Shown: positions 22,141 to 33,959, counted from the stretch's first letter. The stretch is 64,000 nt of DNA from Chlorokybus atmophyticus (GCA_009103225.1 RHPI01000772.1:351538-415537); one strand, 5' to 3'. A program made the numbers and translations. The notes: generated by a model not told the origin, from the sequence alone.

Positions 22141-24663
22141 TCATGGGACAGGACGTGAATCCCAATAAGCTTGAAGCAACTCGCGGCGATGCATAACATG
22201 CCTGTCGGGCTCCCAACTGTTGTGTTCTGGGCCATACCCTTTCCATTTCACTAAATAGCGAGTTGCGCGTGCTCGACTATTTAGCTTATGGTTTAATGTA
22301 GCTTCCACCTCGTATTCGAGCTCGCTGTCCACCTCAACTGGCGGTTGTAGAGGCTGTGTTCTACTGTCTGAGCGGTAAGGTTTCAACAAGTTCACATGGA
22401 ACACGTTGTGTATACACTTGGGGGCAATCGCAGTTGATAAGCGTGCGTACCAACTCTATCAGTGATAGAGAAAGGACCTAACCATCGGGACAGCAACTTG
22501 CGAACACCCGTACCTTTGATGGTTATGTTCTTGCGTTAAGCAAAACTTTATCGCCAACATCGAAAGTGGCCATTCTTCGATGTGTATCAGCATAAGCTTT
22601 TTGCCTGTCCTGTGCTTCTGACGAGCATAGCTTAGCTTGAGCCAAATTTTCTTGCATATCAGTGGCCAATCCTTTTGCCGCTGATACAGTCAGGGCATTG
22701 CAAGGTACACGCAATGACTGGTGTGTTCGGGTGAATCCCATAATTCAAGAAAAATGGGGTTTTCTTTACACTTTCCTGCCACGCGTTGTTCGCAGCGAAC
22801 TCTGCCATTGGCAAGTACCTGTCCCAATCAGCATGGTTAAGAGCCATATAGTGGCGAAGCATTTCTTCCAGTATTTGATTTGCTCGCTCAGTTTGTCCGT
22901 CCGTTTGCGGGTGGAAAGCAGTCGACATGCTTTGTTTTACCCCCAACAATTCACAGACTTCTCTCCAAAAATTGGAGACAAACTGAGGATCACGATCTGT
23001 GATAAGCTCACGCGGTACACCGTGAACTCGAAAGACCGTGGACACAAATAAATGTGCTAAGTCCCGTGCACTCACAGTTGTGCAACACGAGGCAAAATGC
23101 ACCATTTTGGTCAAACGGTCGACAAAAACCACAATAGCAATGTATTTGGCTGCTGTTTCAGGTAAGTCAGTAATCCATACTGACACTATCCCACTTTTGT
23201 TCTGAGATTGCCAAGGGTTCAAGCAATCCCGCTTGTTTGTGTCGTAGTGGCTTATTACGTTGACACACGTGACATGTGCAAACATATTGATCCACATCAG
23301 CTGACATTGACGGCCACCAGTATAACTGTTGCGCAACTTTGAGTGTTTTGTGTTTCCCCAAATGCCCAGCATACGGCGGGTCATGCACTAATTGTAAGCA
23401 TTGCTTACGCAAGTCGCCCGTGTTGGGAATTGCCAACTGCTCCCCTTTATACCACAGATTGCTAACAGCAGTAAGCTGTTGCAAGTTGGTTTGACTGCTA
23501 AACCAATCATCTGAGTTATAACCTGTGGACACTTCCTTTAGGAAAGGATCTTCAGGCTGTTGTACATTACGCGTACATCAAGAGCGCGTAAGTGGCAAAA
23601 GAGCAGGGCTACGACTTAGTGGATCCGCCACATTGGTGCGACCCGCACGGTATTGCCAAGTGAAAGTGAAACGAGAAATAAATTCATTCCACCTAGTTTG
23701 TCGCCTCGACAGATTTTGTTGCGTATGAAAGAATGTGAGCGGGTTGTGATCAGTAATCACTGAAAACTCCACACCTTTCAAGGAGCAACGCCATGTGCGC
23801 AGCGCGTGCACCACCCCGAGCAATTCCTGCTTAGTGGTTGTGTAATTACGTTCAGCAGGAATGAACTTTCTGCTTTTAGATGCACGTGGTCTGTCATCCT
23901 ATAGAAGGACTGCCCCACACCCAATGGTGAAAGCATCACTGATCACCACAAAATGCTTGGTGTGGTCGGGGAAGGCTAACACAGGGGCTTGTGTTAATGC
24001 ATCTTTAATGCGTGTAAAAGCAACCTCGTGTGCCTCCGTCCACACAAATCAAACATCCTTTCTTAGTAAAGATGTTAAAGGATTTACCATGCTAGAATAT
24101 GCTCGCATGAACTTGCGAAAATAATTGGCTAGCCCTAAGAAAGCACGTAACTGATGTACATCCTTGGGTGGTGGCCAATCCTTCACCGCACACACCTTTT
24201 GAGGATCTGGTTTCAATCCTTCTTTGCCAATCACATGCCTTAAAAAGGGCAGTTCATCCTTTGCAAAGTTGCATTTAGACAGGTTGGCATACAATTTGTG
24301 TTCGCGTAATTTAGCTAGAACCAATTCCACATGCTTGTGGTGTTCCTCCCGGGTTTTGCTGAACACAATAATGTCGTCAAGATATCAGTACAAACTTGTA
24401 CAATTCATTAGCAAATACCGCGTTCATTGCTGTTTGAAATGTAGCTGGTGTTATAACCCAAATGGTAACACTTTATATTCAAAGTGTTCTAGTCGGTTGA
24501 GGGTGGAACCAGCAGCACGTATATACGATGTAACTGGTGTGAAAGGTATGTTGTTACGTTTTACCCAAGCATATTCAACAAAGTTGTGGTTTGCATCGGT
24601 ATCAATCAATGCTGTACATGGTGTGCCCATAAGTTGACTCTCACATCTCCATTTGAGTGGCAC
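22141..24663 (-). pseudogene. Chromovirus pol: protease, RT, RNase H, integrase, chromodomain (broken)
   Basis: Read on the minus strand, the pieces are protease (ALIDTDANHNFV near 24610-24560, where the usual DTGA is DTDA), then directly an RT piece LEHFEYKVLPFGL near 24500. The RT fingers and most of the palm that should lie between them are missing. YLDDIIVFSKT near 24384-24352 keeps the catalytic Asp pair, but a TGA lies just before it. RNase H follows (VITDHNPLTFF, 23823-23578). Next comes integrase with the HHCC finger (HVCQRNK, near 23290), FVDRLTK, ITDRDPQFVS and TDGQTERANQILE (23200-22740). A chromodomain (YLVKWKGYGPEHNSWEP) is near 22260-22200. The pieces lie in different frames. 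The chromodomain and gene order identify a chromovirus. Confidence 0.9.
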
Positions 24664-25058
24664 TCAGTGACCATCAAATGTAGCTAATATTGAGTGCCGT
24701 GATTGGTAGCAGGCTTGATAAAGATCACTTGCAACGGCGAAGCTCCTGTATCCTTGCGTAAGAGTTGCATAATTACTTCTCCCCCTTTCAGCAATCGCGA
24801 CGACGGGCCATGATACCGAGGGATAAGTACGCATGCAGTGACAGCATGTTGTAATTGCAACTCGTGTAAGTGCTTAATAGCAGTTACCAATTCAGAGAAT
24901 GGAACATTGATTGAAACACAACCGTTTGCATTTGTCAACACGGGTGTGCTCATATCAGTCCATACATCTGATACATCACAAAGAGAGGAAATTTTATCAA
25001 AAAGTACAGAGTTCTTAAAGTCGTTCAGCTCAACTAAGCTACCAACCATGGACAATTC

Positions 25059-26165
25059 CTATTTCTTATCCTTCTGCTGCTTGGCCTTTTGTGCATGCTG
25101 CTTTGCATAGCACTTGGCCTCCCCATGACCTGTCTTCTTGCAGAGGTTGCAAGTGATGGTGGATTTGGCCGCGTTGTAGGGGCCAGCAGGCTGAGATGTT
25201 TTCGCCTTTTTCACAAAAGGTTTGTTATCAGTGGCCGAACGCTTTGCAGCTAAAGCCGGGGCTGCCTCTTTTGCTGTGGTTTGCATGTTTGCGTGAGAGC
25301 GCTTCACACTGTCCACAGCAGCAACCACCTGCATCAGCATTGGTAAATCCGTCGAGTCCCACTCTTTCAACCAACTCGCGGGGTTGACGGCCACATGCTG
25401 CACGAGATCTGTGTCCAAGCTACGCCTGAACATATCTAGCTGATCAGCATCACTGATGGGTAGTTTGCCAGCATTGATCTTGCTGACAAACGACTGAAAA
25501 TCCTGGATATACAGCTGAACCGGACGCCCGTTCTGACGCACGTTGTGCAGCTGATTGCGAGCAACCTGAGCAGGATCTGCGCCACCATAGCGCTGCTTTA
25601 TGAAAGAGCACAACACTTCCCGCCCGGCGTTCGTATCCCTTTGCTTACGGCGGTACCACTCTGCCAGAGCATTATTATTTGGGACAGCAACTCAGCTACA
25701 CGCAACTTCCCCTCTCCAGAAATGTGAAGGGAGTTGACATAGTGTCTCAGCTTCACGAGCCAGTCGAAAATTGCCTCTTGTTTGTTGGGAACAAACTCGG
25801 CAGGTTGAGCAAGCGCCTGAACAAGTGGACCACTGTCAGAGCGTTGATGGCGCTCGATCATGTTCAGAACACGTTTGCCTTCACCCATCGATCCCTCCCA
25901 ATCTCGCCCCAAAGGTGGTGAGCTTTGAGATCTTTTCCGCCACATGAAAGAGGAAGTTGACGAGCAAGACAATCGCCTCACGAGGCTCCTCATCATAGGT
26001 GCCAGGAAAGTGGTCCATCAACTCCTGTTTTGTCAAGCGAATTGAGATTTCAGGCTGCACGAATGATGGTGGTGGTGGTGGTCCGTCTGGTTCCACCAAA
26101 CCATTCACATCCTTAGCAGTATGAGACTCATCAGGTGCATCATCCAGGTTGGAAATATCCTCCAT
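25059..26165 (-). pseudogene. Chromovirus gag (frameshifted)
   Basis: It starts at ATG 26165 (MEDISNLDDAPDES) and continues in three frames to a stop at 25059. The middle carries a capsid-like helical region (LLCSFIKQRYGGADPAQVAR, QLYIQDFQSFVSKI). Near the C-terminus lies one zinc knuckle, CNLCKKTGHGEAKC, followed by a Lys-rich tail. Gag packages element RNA into particles. At least two frameshifts (near 25950 and 25610) break it, so an intact product is not expected. Confidence 0.82.
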
Positions 26166-27120
26166 AAATGGAAACTCCTCCTCACGGGATAATTGCTCTT
26201 TTTGCGAGCTTTACCCCTTTGAGGCGGGCACGGAGTTCTCTTCCATTTGTCTGCAAAACAGGCAAAATGAAATGGTGAGAACCTCACCAATGGACCAGGT
26301 TCAACGAGAGGATCAAAATGACCCCAAGTTGTAAAAGTCCCAAACAAAGTTCAAACCAGTCCCAAAACAGGAAAGGTTGGATTTGGACTGTCACCAAACA
26401 GAACGAGTCTGGATGGGACCAGAATGTCCTAACTCTGTGTTGTCCTCAACCAAGTTCCAATCTCCAGGCCGAAGCCACAGGGGGAGGGTTTCAGACCAAC
26501 AGTGTTTGGGAACAGAATGTCTTAGAACCTCCCCAAAACTGTTCTAACCAAGTCTCGATCTCCAGGCCGAAGCCAGAGGGGAAGGGTTTGGGAACAGCTT
26601 AGTTCGGAACTTGCGGACCCAGGTCAAGCGACCCGGAAAAGCAGCTGGCAGGTCACAGGTACGTTACAGGCATGCAACAGGCAAGCCACATGCATGCAAC
26701 AGGCAAGCCGTACAGTGACCAACTGTGACATGCACTGGCAAGTACAATGACAAGCACTCACCGCATGTAATGACAGACAATCACTGCAAGCAATGATAGT
26801 GCACTAAGTGTGACAAGCAGTGATGGCACTAGCAAGCCGCACTCATGCACTGGTCAAGTCACCGAATGATGTGCATGAAAGTACACACGTGCACCTGGCA
26901 AGCACTTGGCAAGCAGCTGGCAAGCAGGCAAGTCACCGACGTGTGTAATAGTACCTCACACGTGGAGAGGCCGCCTCTTTGATGGGTGGCTTGAACGTGG
27001 AGGTAGCGCAGGGAAGCTCACTTGAAGCTTGGGCTGCGTGGACGAATAGGAGGCCGCCGCCGACGCCTCGTGATTGGCTGAAAGTAGGTCGCCGCCCCCT
27101 ATAAGTACCCACGTCACCCC
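26166..27120 (-). other. Chromovirus 5' untranslated leader
   Basis: Non-coding DNA between primer site and gag. It holds an imperfect duplication with CTCCAGGCCGAAGCCA at about 26462 and 26560, and many GGCAAGC/ACAGGC words (26640-26940). No frame with a domain was found. Confidence 0.5.
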
Positions 27121-27138
27121 CCAGCTCCTGGATACCAA
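27121..27138 (-). other. Chromovirus primer-binding site
   Basis: On the minus strand TTGGTATCCAGGAGCTGG follows the 5' LTR directly, the normal place for tRNA-primed first-strand synthesis. It starts TTGGTATC like many plant-lineage elements; the exact tRNA was not determined. Confidence 0.65.
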
Positions 27139-27664
27139 TGTAACAGCACCACCGTCGCCGGTGATGCCCCTTCAATCTTCTACCCCAACACCCACACCGC
27201 CTATGACAAGCCTTTCAACGGCGTGGCCGCCACTGAATAGAGCACTGAAAGTGCCCACATTAGTTTGATGTAACCTTGAATATCAAGAGTATATCAACTA
27301 TATACCTCTTGATAATTAACTCACAACTAGACATCGACCCTACAGATAGGGTAGTTAGGAAATCTAGCGTGAGCCAATCTCAGCTCAGATAACGTACCTA
27401 TCGATAAGGTACCTATTGAAAGATACCTATCATAAGGTACCTAACGAGATAGTGATCACATTTCATCAAATGTGACACTAAATAGGCTTAAACAAGCGGT
27501 TCTACACCCATTGGGACTTATTTAAGCCATGATAAAGCATCATAGCCTTGAATAAGCGAGGAACCGTAAAAAAGAGGTATAAATAAGCATATTTAGATAT
27601 TTATTCATACAGAATGTGTTATTTAGGTAGCAATAATACCCCTATTATTATTGCTCCCGTTACA
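27139..27664 (-). repeat. 5' LTR of the chromovirus
   Basis: This 526-base partner of 21468-21993 has the same length and the same TG...CA ends. It should contain the element's promoter and poly(A) site, used on the minus strand. Confidence 0.95.
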
Positions 27665-28675
27665 CTTTCCCTCTGCCTGCCTCCTCTTACGCTCTGCAGG
27701 TGGCTCCTACGTTTGTTATCTCCATGCCCTTGCACCCGCACACACCATGTTGCAGCTTGACGGTCGCTAGTTCCTAAGTTGCACTCCTAGCATTGAACTC
27801 TATCTTGGCCCCCACTCAAATCGCTTGCTTGTTGTTTGCTGGTTGCTATCTTGTTGCCGTGGTTGCATATGCATCGTAACCACTTTCAAAGCTTGCTGTA
27901 CTGCAACTCTTGTGTGTTGTAAATCACCATCATATTCACATGCTTCATTGTTGGTCGGATCGTAAATGATTGATGTCTTGTTAAAGTAGCAAGCATTACT
28001 CACATCGCATGTGATTTATTCATCATCACCACTGAACAGCTCTGACCCTAACCCTCGCACATGCTTTGATGATTGTGCACTTGAAGCGCATTTGCTCGTA
28101 TGTTAACAGCCATACATAAGAATTGTTGTTACTTCTACCATGTACAATAAGTGCGTGATCCATGGCGTTGTGGTGGTATGCAGTAGTATATGGTACCTTG
28201 TTTGTAATCAGAACGTGTGGATGCTTGGTAGGCAGGTAAACATGGTACTATATCCTTGCACATGCAAATCTCGTGCACATTGTTTGTGCGTGCTGCACAT
28301 ACTATGGGTGTGCATGTGTATAATAGAATGCAAGGATTGCAGCATGTAGGCGAGTGTGACACACGCATGAGCAGTCCACTCACCACACCTTGTGTATAAG
28401 AAATAGTATGCTACATATGTGCATGCATACTTCACATACCATCGCAGCATCCATGGTATCATGTAGTGCAATGCCCAGTACACCTGGTGGTCAGGTGCTG
28501 ATCCGTGCAATGCATGGATGTTGCACAATGTGTTCATGCGTTACACATTGCTTGTGCGCGTTCTCGGTGGAGACAGGTGACACCGTAGGCCACGAAGCCA
28601 GGGTACTTCACGTACACGTGAACCTGCCTGATACATTTATTATACACTACGGCCATCAACATCTATGTACACACC

Positions 28676-29007
28676 AACCCCACCACCCAACCCCACCACC
28701 GACGCCTAACCGTCAACAGCGACACTGCACAATGCAGGGCTGACAGTGCTAGCAGTCGCCCTGCATACGTGTGCCAGAGGGAGACAGGGCAGAGGGGCGG
28801 GGCAAAGGGGCCCTGCCACATCAGCAGCGCCGAGGGTTGCGAACCCCACCACCCAACCCCACCACCAACACCTAACCGTCAGCAGCGACACTGCGCAACG
28901 CAGGGCTGACAGTGCTGGCAGTCGCCCTGCATGCGTGTGCCAGAGGGAGACAGGGCAGAGGGCCGGGGCAGAGGGCCCCTGCCACATCAGCAGCGCCGAG
29001 GGTTGCG
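28676..29007. repeat. Tandem duplication, two 166-bp units
   Basis: Units 28676-28841 and 28842-29007 match closely along their length, both containing CCCTGCCACATCAGCAGCGC. They differ by scattered substitutions, which points to an old local duplication. Confidence 0.88.
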
Positions 29008-29025
29008 AGTCTCAGCGACTGCAGC

Positions 29026-29150
29026 CGCAGAGAAGAGAAGGAGGAGCGGAGGGAGAGAGAGGCGGAGGAGGGAGAGGAGCAGGAGGGGGAGGAAGAGAGG
29101 GAGACAGAGGGGAAGGAGGAAGGGAGAGGGAGGGGAAGGGAACTCATGGG
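29026..29150 (+). repeat. Purine-rich (GGA/GAG) tract
   Basis: Nearly pure A/G for about 120 bases on the plus strand, such as GGAGGAGCGGAGGGAGAGAG. Such tracts can form triplex DNA. No coding meaning was assigned. Confidence 0.8.
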
Positions 29151-29212
29151 CTGCCTGCTGACTGCATTGCCACTGCTGCACCGCTACATCTGCTGACTGA
29201 CCGTTGTTAATG

Positions 29213-29270
29213 CTGCCCATACCCCGTGCAACACACGTGCATGCATGTGTGTTGCACGGGGTATGGGCAG
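29213..29270. repeat. Perfect 23-bp inverted repeat
   Basis: Arms 29213-29235 and 29248-29270 are exact reverse complements around a 12-base centre. It could be a MITE core, a cruciform or an RNA hairpin. No gene context decides. Confidence 0.85.
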
Positions 29271-29596
29271 CAGTGAAGGTAGATAAGTAGTGAACTTGGA
29301 CATCCCGGTGGTGAATATACGAGTGCAATGGTGTAGTGTGCGGACTGCATGCATATTTGCTACATTCTCATGCATGCCACAATCCTTGCATACTATATTA
29401 TACATCAGTCATGATTGCAGGCAGTTGTGATGCAAAGCGAGCCACCATATCATGCTCAGTGAAGCACTTTTTATTGCACGATGCCAAAGACAATATGCGA
29501 GTGACCTCAGCCTGGCAAACGCTCCATGCATTGCCACACAAGTTGCTAGCACATGTTGAGGGGAGTATGTACACGACATGATGTTCAAGCCTGACA

Positions 29597-29646
29597 TGGA
29601 CCGTGCAGACCAGCATGCTGGTCTGCATGCTGGTCTGCATGGTCCA
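29597..29646. repeat. Inverted repeat just beyond the DNA phosphatase stop codon
   Basis: A stem of about 20 bp with one mismatch pairs TGGACCGTGCAGACCAGCAT with the segment ending GGTCTGCATGGTCCA. It lies 50 bases past the stop of the minus-strand phosphatase gene, so it would be in that mRNA's 3' untranslated region. Confidence 0.75.
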
Positions 29647-29695
29647 ACATGTCATACGGTTGGCAGTGAGGAAAGCGCTGCAACCGGATGAAAGC

Positions 29696-31778
29696 CTATG
29701 TTCCCATGAACACCTCTTCCGGCACCATAAACGGAACCCCGATCCGCTGCAACGCCAAGATCATAAGCATCTTTGTCTGGGTATTGTCCAACAAGCTGTA
29801 ATGAAAGTGCAACTGGAAAGCAGACTGTGACACTCACTTTGGCAAAGTCCTGATCTGAATCTCCATGGTCTTGCGGCCGGCCGGCGGCATCACCGACAAA
29901 AAACGAGCTGCCGCGAAGGTTGACTTGTTGTCAATAACAATTAAGCAAACTGCAAGTGCGCAAGCTATACACCTCTTGAGGTCAGGAGCCACATCTCCAT
30001 TCCCATGGCGAGCAAAGTACTCCCACATCCCCGTCTCTGGCTTTCTAAAGGGATCTCCACTGGCGCCGCATGCGACAAAAGCCTGCCCAAATATGTACCG
30101 CTTTCAGCTGAGCTCGTGCATAAGGATTGGAATATGCAGCAAACATCATGAATAAACACAGGTGCACTGAGCAGCAAGTCACAGCACCTGCATTGGGACA
30201 TCTATGGAGTTCATAAAATTCTGCAAGCGCCCAACTTTGGAGTCGACTGCTTTCTGGCGACTGTTCTTCCAGCGATCAATGTTGGCTTCATTAGAGAAGA
30301 TCACCTAAAGCATGGCCACGGGTTGTTGCATTGAGTTCTTTGGGTAGCAGCTGCATGCATGCACTGTCTGCGCGTGCATACCAACTTGTAGCCTTCTTCA
30401 TGTAGTGAGCGCAGCTTATCGGGAACGCTTGGATACATCAACTTCCAGTGTTCTGCACCTGTGCTGTAAGCAAGCAGTCAGTGCCACTTAATGCGAATTG
30501 ACATATGTTGTGACCATAAGCACTGCCCACGACTGCTGCTCAGCACACGTACAGTGTGTTGCAGCAACCAAGTTACAGCACAGGTTACATGCTGCAGCTC
30601 ACCGCCTCACGGAAGTATTGACCAGGCAGCCATCAAAGTCAAAAGCAGCCACTTTGCTGGATGGCTTCGAGCCCTCGGCCTGTTGTGATTGTGGCGATCA
30701 GTGCAGGTACAGCGATGCCTCACTACCACACCAGTAAACTTGTAGTGGTTTCTGATGGTCGCGCAGACTCACACTGAAAATTATGATGGATGCGTACGAC
30801 ATCCACTTTGGAGGAAGCGTTGCACCCTGCCAACAATGGTACCATGTTACAACTCCTGCAGCCAGTGCATGGTTGTACAACAGCTAACCTCGTATGGCAG
30901 TTTGCCACAGAGTACCAATTGTTACCTTATATGTGTCTTGCAATGTGCTTGTGGGTAATGCGGCTGCCTTGGTGTCCTCAGACGCTATGGCCTGGCCAAG
31001 TCCAGTTGTACCTCAGTGAACAAATGTTTGCATAATTAAACACCACGCAGACGAAAACTAGTAACTTGCCACAACAGCAGTTTCCGCAATGTCTGCGCTT
31101 GCTATTGCGTCCACTGACTCCTTCCGCTTTCGTTTTGGTGCTGCTGCCTTTGGTTTGGCAGCTTCTTCCTTAGCTGCTGTTATAAGCTCTTGCAAATTCG
31201 TCTGATCGGCAGCCTGTATGGAACCATGCCTCAAGGTCTAGCCTTCAGCCTCAGACACTGACACTGAAGGAGCTATCGGGCTTTCTCCCGAATTTACCTC
31301 AAGTTTGTCAAACCCTTCGACGTGGTCCCAGTTGTTGGTGAGTGCCTTGACATGTTTCACCGAACAAAAGCAACGGGCGTGGTACCTGCATATAGCAAAA
31401 TGTAAAGCTGCATGCGCAGATTACTGGTTCTTGACTAGACACATGTTTGGCAGTTTAGCATGCAAAGAGCCAACGCCCACCAAGACATCAAGACACCATG
31501 GACTTACGGAGGAGATCCGCAGTATCCGCAGTAGACACACGCAACGCATGATGGCGACTTTCCATAGGACAAGACGGCAGCGTCTACAACGCTAGCAGGC
31601 TGTACGACTTAGCCTGGACAGCATGCAGCGCTTACCACCGGACCATGTCGTATCCTGCGCCTGACTCGAAGGAATGCCCAAGTCTGACTTCATCTTTGCC
31701 GATCTTCTCTCCGCAGTCTTTGCAGCCGCTCCGCCCGGTTTTGGCGTACTCCACCGTCAATTTGGCAGGTGCAGGCAT
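29696..31778 (-). CDS. ZDP: DNA 3'-phosphatase with PARP-type zinc finger (ZDP/PNKP phosphatase family)
   Basis: Eleven exons join in one frame: 31778-31636, 31385-31298, 31213-31066, 31011-30926, 30826-30773, 30679-30603, 30463-30382, 30304-30188, 30082-29973, 29907-29838 and 29746-29696, giving 341 residues. Residues 9-75 form a PARP-type finger (YAKTGRSGCKDCGEKIGKD, then YHARCFCSVKHV). A Lys-rich linker (PKRKRKES) may be a nuclear signal. The HAD phosphatase core follows: FDFDGCLV with Asp187 and Asp189, KLVIFSNEANIDRW, GDPFRKPETGMW, and FFVGDAAGR with Asp308. The protein ends VPEEVFMGT, where PNKP enzymes normally continue into a kinase. It should remove 3'-phosphates at DNA breaks, like plant ZDP, which has three fingers. 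The junction of exons 3 and 4 uses a weak donor and is the least certain; the rest is well supported. Confidence 0.9.
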
Positions 31779-32571
31779 GGTCGAGGAGGATGGCCACTGC
31801 CACAGACTTACAGGCCTGCCAGACCAGCACTTACTGCTGCTCCTGCTGCAATACCTCAAGCTACCACCAAAGCCTACTACTACCTGCAGGCATGCAATCC
31901 CTTAACAGCCAACAAGGCAGTGCAATTCCCATAGCACTCACTCACGTTAGCAGCAACAGGAAGGTCTGGCATGCACAATTGGTGAAGCTTGACGGTTTGC
32001 ACAGCTTCTGGGCATGCAGCCATACTATGCATGGCTGACTGCTGTATGGCAAGCCAAGTACCTTCCGAGCAGAATGCCAGACCGGCTCACGTCGAAACAC
32101 CAGCTTGGAGGGTAGAATCGAACACGAAGCCGCCTTTGCCCAAAGCATGCACGGACCGAAGCACCGCTTTCAGCAGTAAAGCAGAATAACAATTGTTGTG
32201 CGCAATGCATTATGTTTCGTGCTTCAAGTTGATAATATATAATGCCCGGGATATCTGCCAGGTATTGATATCAGGGCTGGTCAAGTCTAACTGTAGGCGC
32301 CAAAAGTGACGCGCACAGCGGGTTTGCTTGCTGGAAGCGCGCCTGGGCATCGGCTTGGCCCTAGAAGTGACGCGCGCTGTGCGGGACAGGGGATTCGCGC
32401 GCCAGGGCAGAGTACCAAACCCTAGCCCAAGTCTGGGCTGAGGACAAGCAGAATGTTGGACGTTTGGGGTGTCAGGCAGGCGGGCGGCAACATCCGCGTC
32501 GTGTGCGGCTTGTAGGAGTGTCCATTGCTTTTGTTTCTGTTTGCCTGAGAGTTTCTTGTAGCTACTTCGCC
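31779..32571. promoter_or_regulatory. Divergent 5' region between DNA phosphatase and V-ATPase subunit c
   Basis: The two start codons face away from each other 793 bases apart. Close to the V-ATPase side (32305-32400) a direct repeat contains AGTGACGCGC twice within a GC-rich stretch, which would suit a promoter. The element is unnamed and its role is inferred from position only. Confidence 0.4.
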
Positions 32572-33590
32572 ATGTCTGCCGATTATGGCGATGAGGTCGC
32601 TCCCTTCTTCGGCTTCATTGGGGCTGCGTCTGCCCTGGTGTTCTCATGTAAGATCTTGGATCAGTTGCTGCACGGTTGTTGACGTTTCTCAAGATGTGCG
32701 CGTCGCGCAGTTCACGCCTTACATCAACTGCTTTTGCAGTGGTGCCTGTACGTCGCTCCAGCTCTTAACTTTTCCTTGTCTGGAGGGCTGCTTGAGTTTT
32801 GCCGGCATATCTTTTGTTTTGCGTTCAAGCTCAGTAATAACTTTGCTTGACAGGCATGGGCGCGGCTTATGGTACCGCCAAGTCCGGCGTTGGTGTGGCG
32901 TCCATGGGTGTTATGCGGCCAGAATTGGTGATGAAGTCCATCGTGCCAGTTGTTATGGCTGGTGTGCTGGGTATCTACGGCCTTATCATTGCCGTCATCA
33001 TCACCACAGGCAGTATCCTCTCTGCAGTTTTGCGTGCTGCTTGTTGGTTATTGCATTGCACGAAGGACTCAATGAGCGCATGATGTGTAGACTCCAGTGT
33101 AACTGCAGTCCATATATCATGGGCTTGGTGCTGTTGCTATTGAGCCCATGATTGCATCACTGCAGTTCACGTTTCACATATGGTGCACCCCTTCCTGCAG
33201 TATTTCCTTGACCAATTGCCCGACAGTTTCTCCCGCAAAGACCCCGTATTATCTCTTTGATGGTTACGCGCATCTTGCCTCCGGTCTTTCTTGCGGTTTG
33301 GCAGGACTTTCAGCTGGCATGGCTATTGGTATCGTCGGAGATGCTGGCGTGCGGTAAGTGTTCTGTTGCCTGCATCTTACTCTCACTGGTGCGGTATGCC
33401 TTGCTTGGTTAACATTACCATTGTCATCATGCTGCTTATGCGGTGTTCCCGTGTTGGCAGGGCCAATGCCCAGCAACCCAAGCTGTTCGTGGGCATGATT
33501 CTTATTCTTATTTTCGCTGAAGCTCTGGCGCTGTATGGGCTGATTGTTGGCATCATTCTGTCTTCACGCTCAGGCTCATCCCGGGGTTAA
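32572..33590 (+). CDS. VMA3: V-type H+-ATPase 16 kDa proteolipid, subunit c
   Basis: Four exons join in frame: 32572-32647, 32854-33012, 33227-33353 and 33461-33590, giving 163 residues, the usual length. Four membrane segments are visible: [14 protein letters not shown], then [20 protein letters not shown], the Gly-rich [20 protein letters not shown], and [20 protein letters not shown]. The proton-carrying Glu141 lies in the fourth ([10 protein letters not shown]). Highly conserved blocks [18 protein letters not shown] and [15 protein letters not shown] confirm the family. The subunit forms the membrane rotor ring of the V-ATPase on vacuole and endomembranes and moves protons during ATP hydrolysis. 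It lies head to head with the DNA phosphatase gene. No abnormal residue was seen. The ATG is the first in its exon. Confidence 0.97.
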
Positions 33591-33951
33591 GCTTGGTGTA
33601 CACCGCTGGCATTGTTGCTTTGACTGCATTATGCACTGAGAGCAACAGGGCAGCTGACTCTGCTAGGCTATCAGATGTGCTGCGCAGCTCCGTGTAGGTG
33701 CTGTATCATAGCATGTGTTGAAAGTTGGCGTAGCGCATGTTAGCATACAGTAACAGGCGCCAGCCCAATGATCTTGCCATAAAGCTATCCAGTTGCATGC
33801 ATTCACAAAGTTTATGAAGCTGCACTCGATCATGCAAGTTATGTTTGTATTTACCTTGCGTCGTCTGATAGTGGTTGCAGTAGGTGTTGGCACATTTTGC
33901 AGGATAAGCAGGAGGCTACTAAAAGCATGCATTTCAGCGCCGTGCATGACA

Positions 33952-33956
33952 TGTAA
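33952..33956 (+). terminator. Putative polyadenylation signal TGTAA of V-ATPase subunit c
   Basis: TGTAA lies about 360 bases after the stop codon. Motif and distance fit chlorophyte 3' ends. Confidence 0.35.
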
Positions 33957-33959
33957 CAC

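Larger units (their letters stand above)
21468..27664 (-). mobile_element. Ty3/gypsy chromovirus LTR retrotransposon, full-length but defective
   Basis: Two 526-base LTRs (21468-21993 and 27139-27664) bound the element, and the host sequence CTTTC is repeated exactly at 21463-21467 and 27665-27669, a perfect 5-bp target duplication. On the minus strand the order is 5' LTR, primer site, gag with CCHC knuckle, protease, reverse transcriptase, RNase H, integrase, chromodomain, polypurine tract, 3' LTR, as in chromoviruses. By eye the LTRs differ at about 27 of 526 positions (near 5%), so the insertion is not recent. Frameshifts, stops and loss of most of the RT fingers and palm make it non-autonomous now. 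Confidence 0.93.
27670..29695. other. Intergenic region with tandem duplication and hairpins
   Basis: No supported coding gene lies here. The region holds a 166-bp tandem duplication (28676-29007), a purine-rich tract and two strong inverted repeats, listed separately. The long open frames through the duplication code for repetitive Gly/Arg or Pro-rich peptides and were not accepted. Confidence 0.55.

Noticed and set aside
28746-29210. 154-codon plus-strand frame
   Set aside because: Made of the tandem duplication and the purine tract; several frames are open on both strands, as expected for GC-rich repeats.
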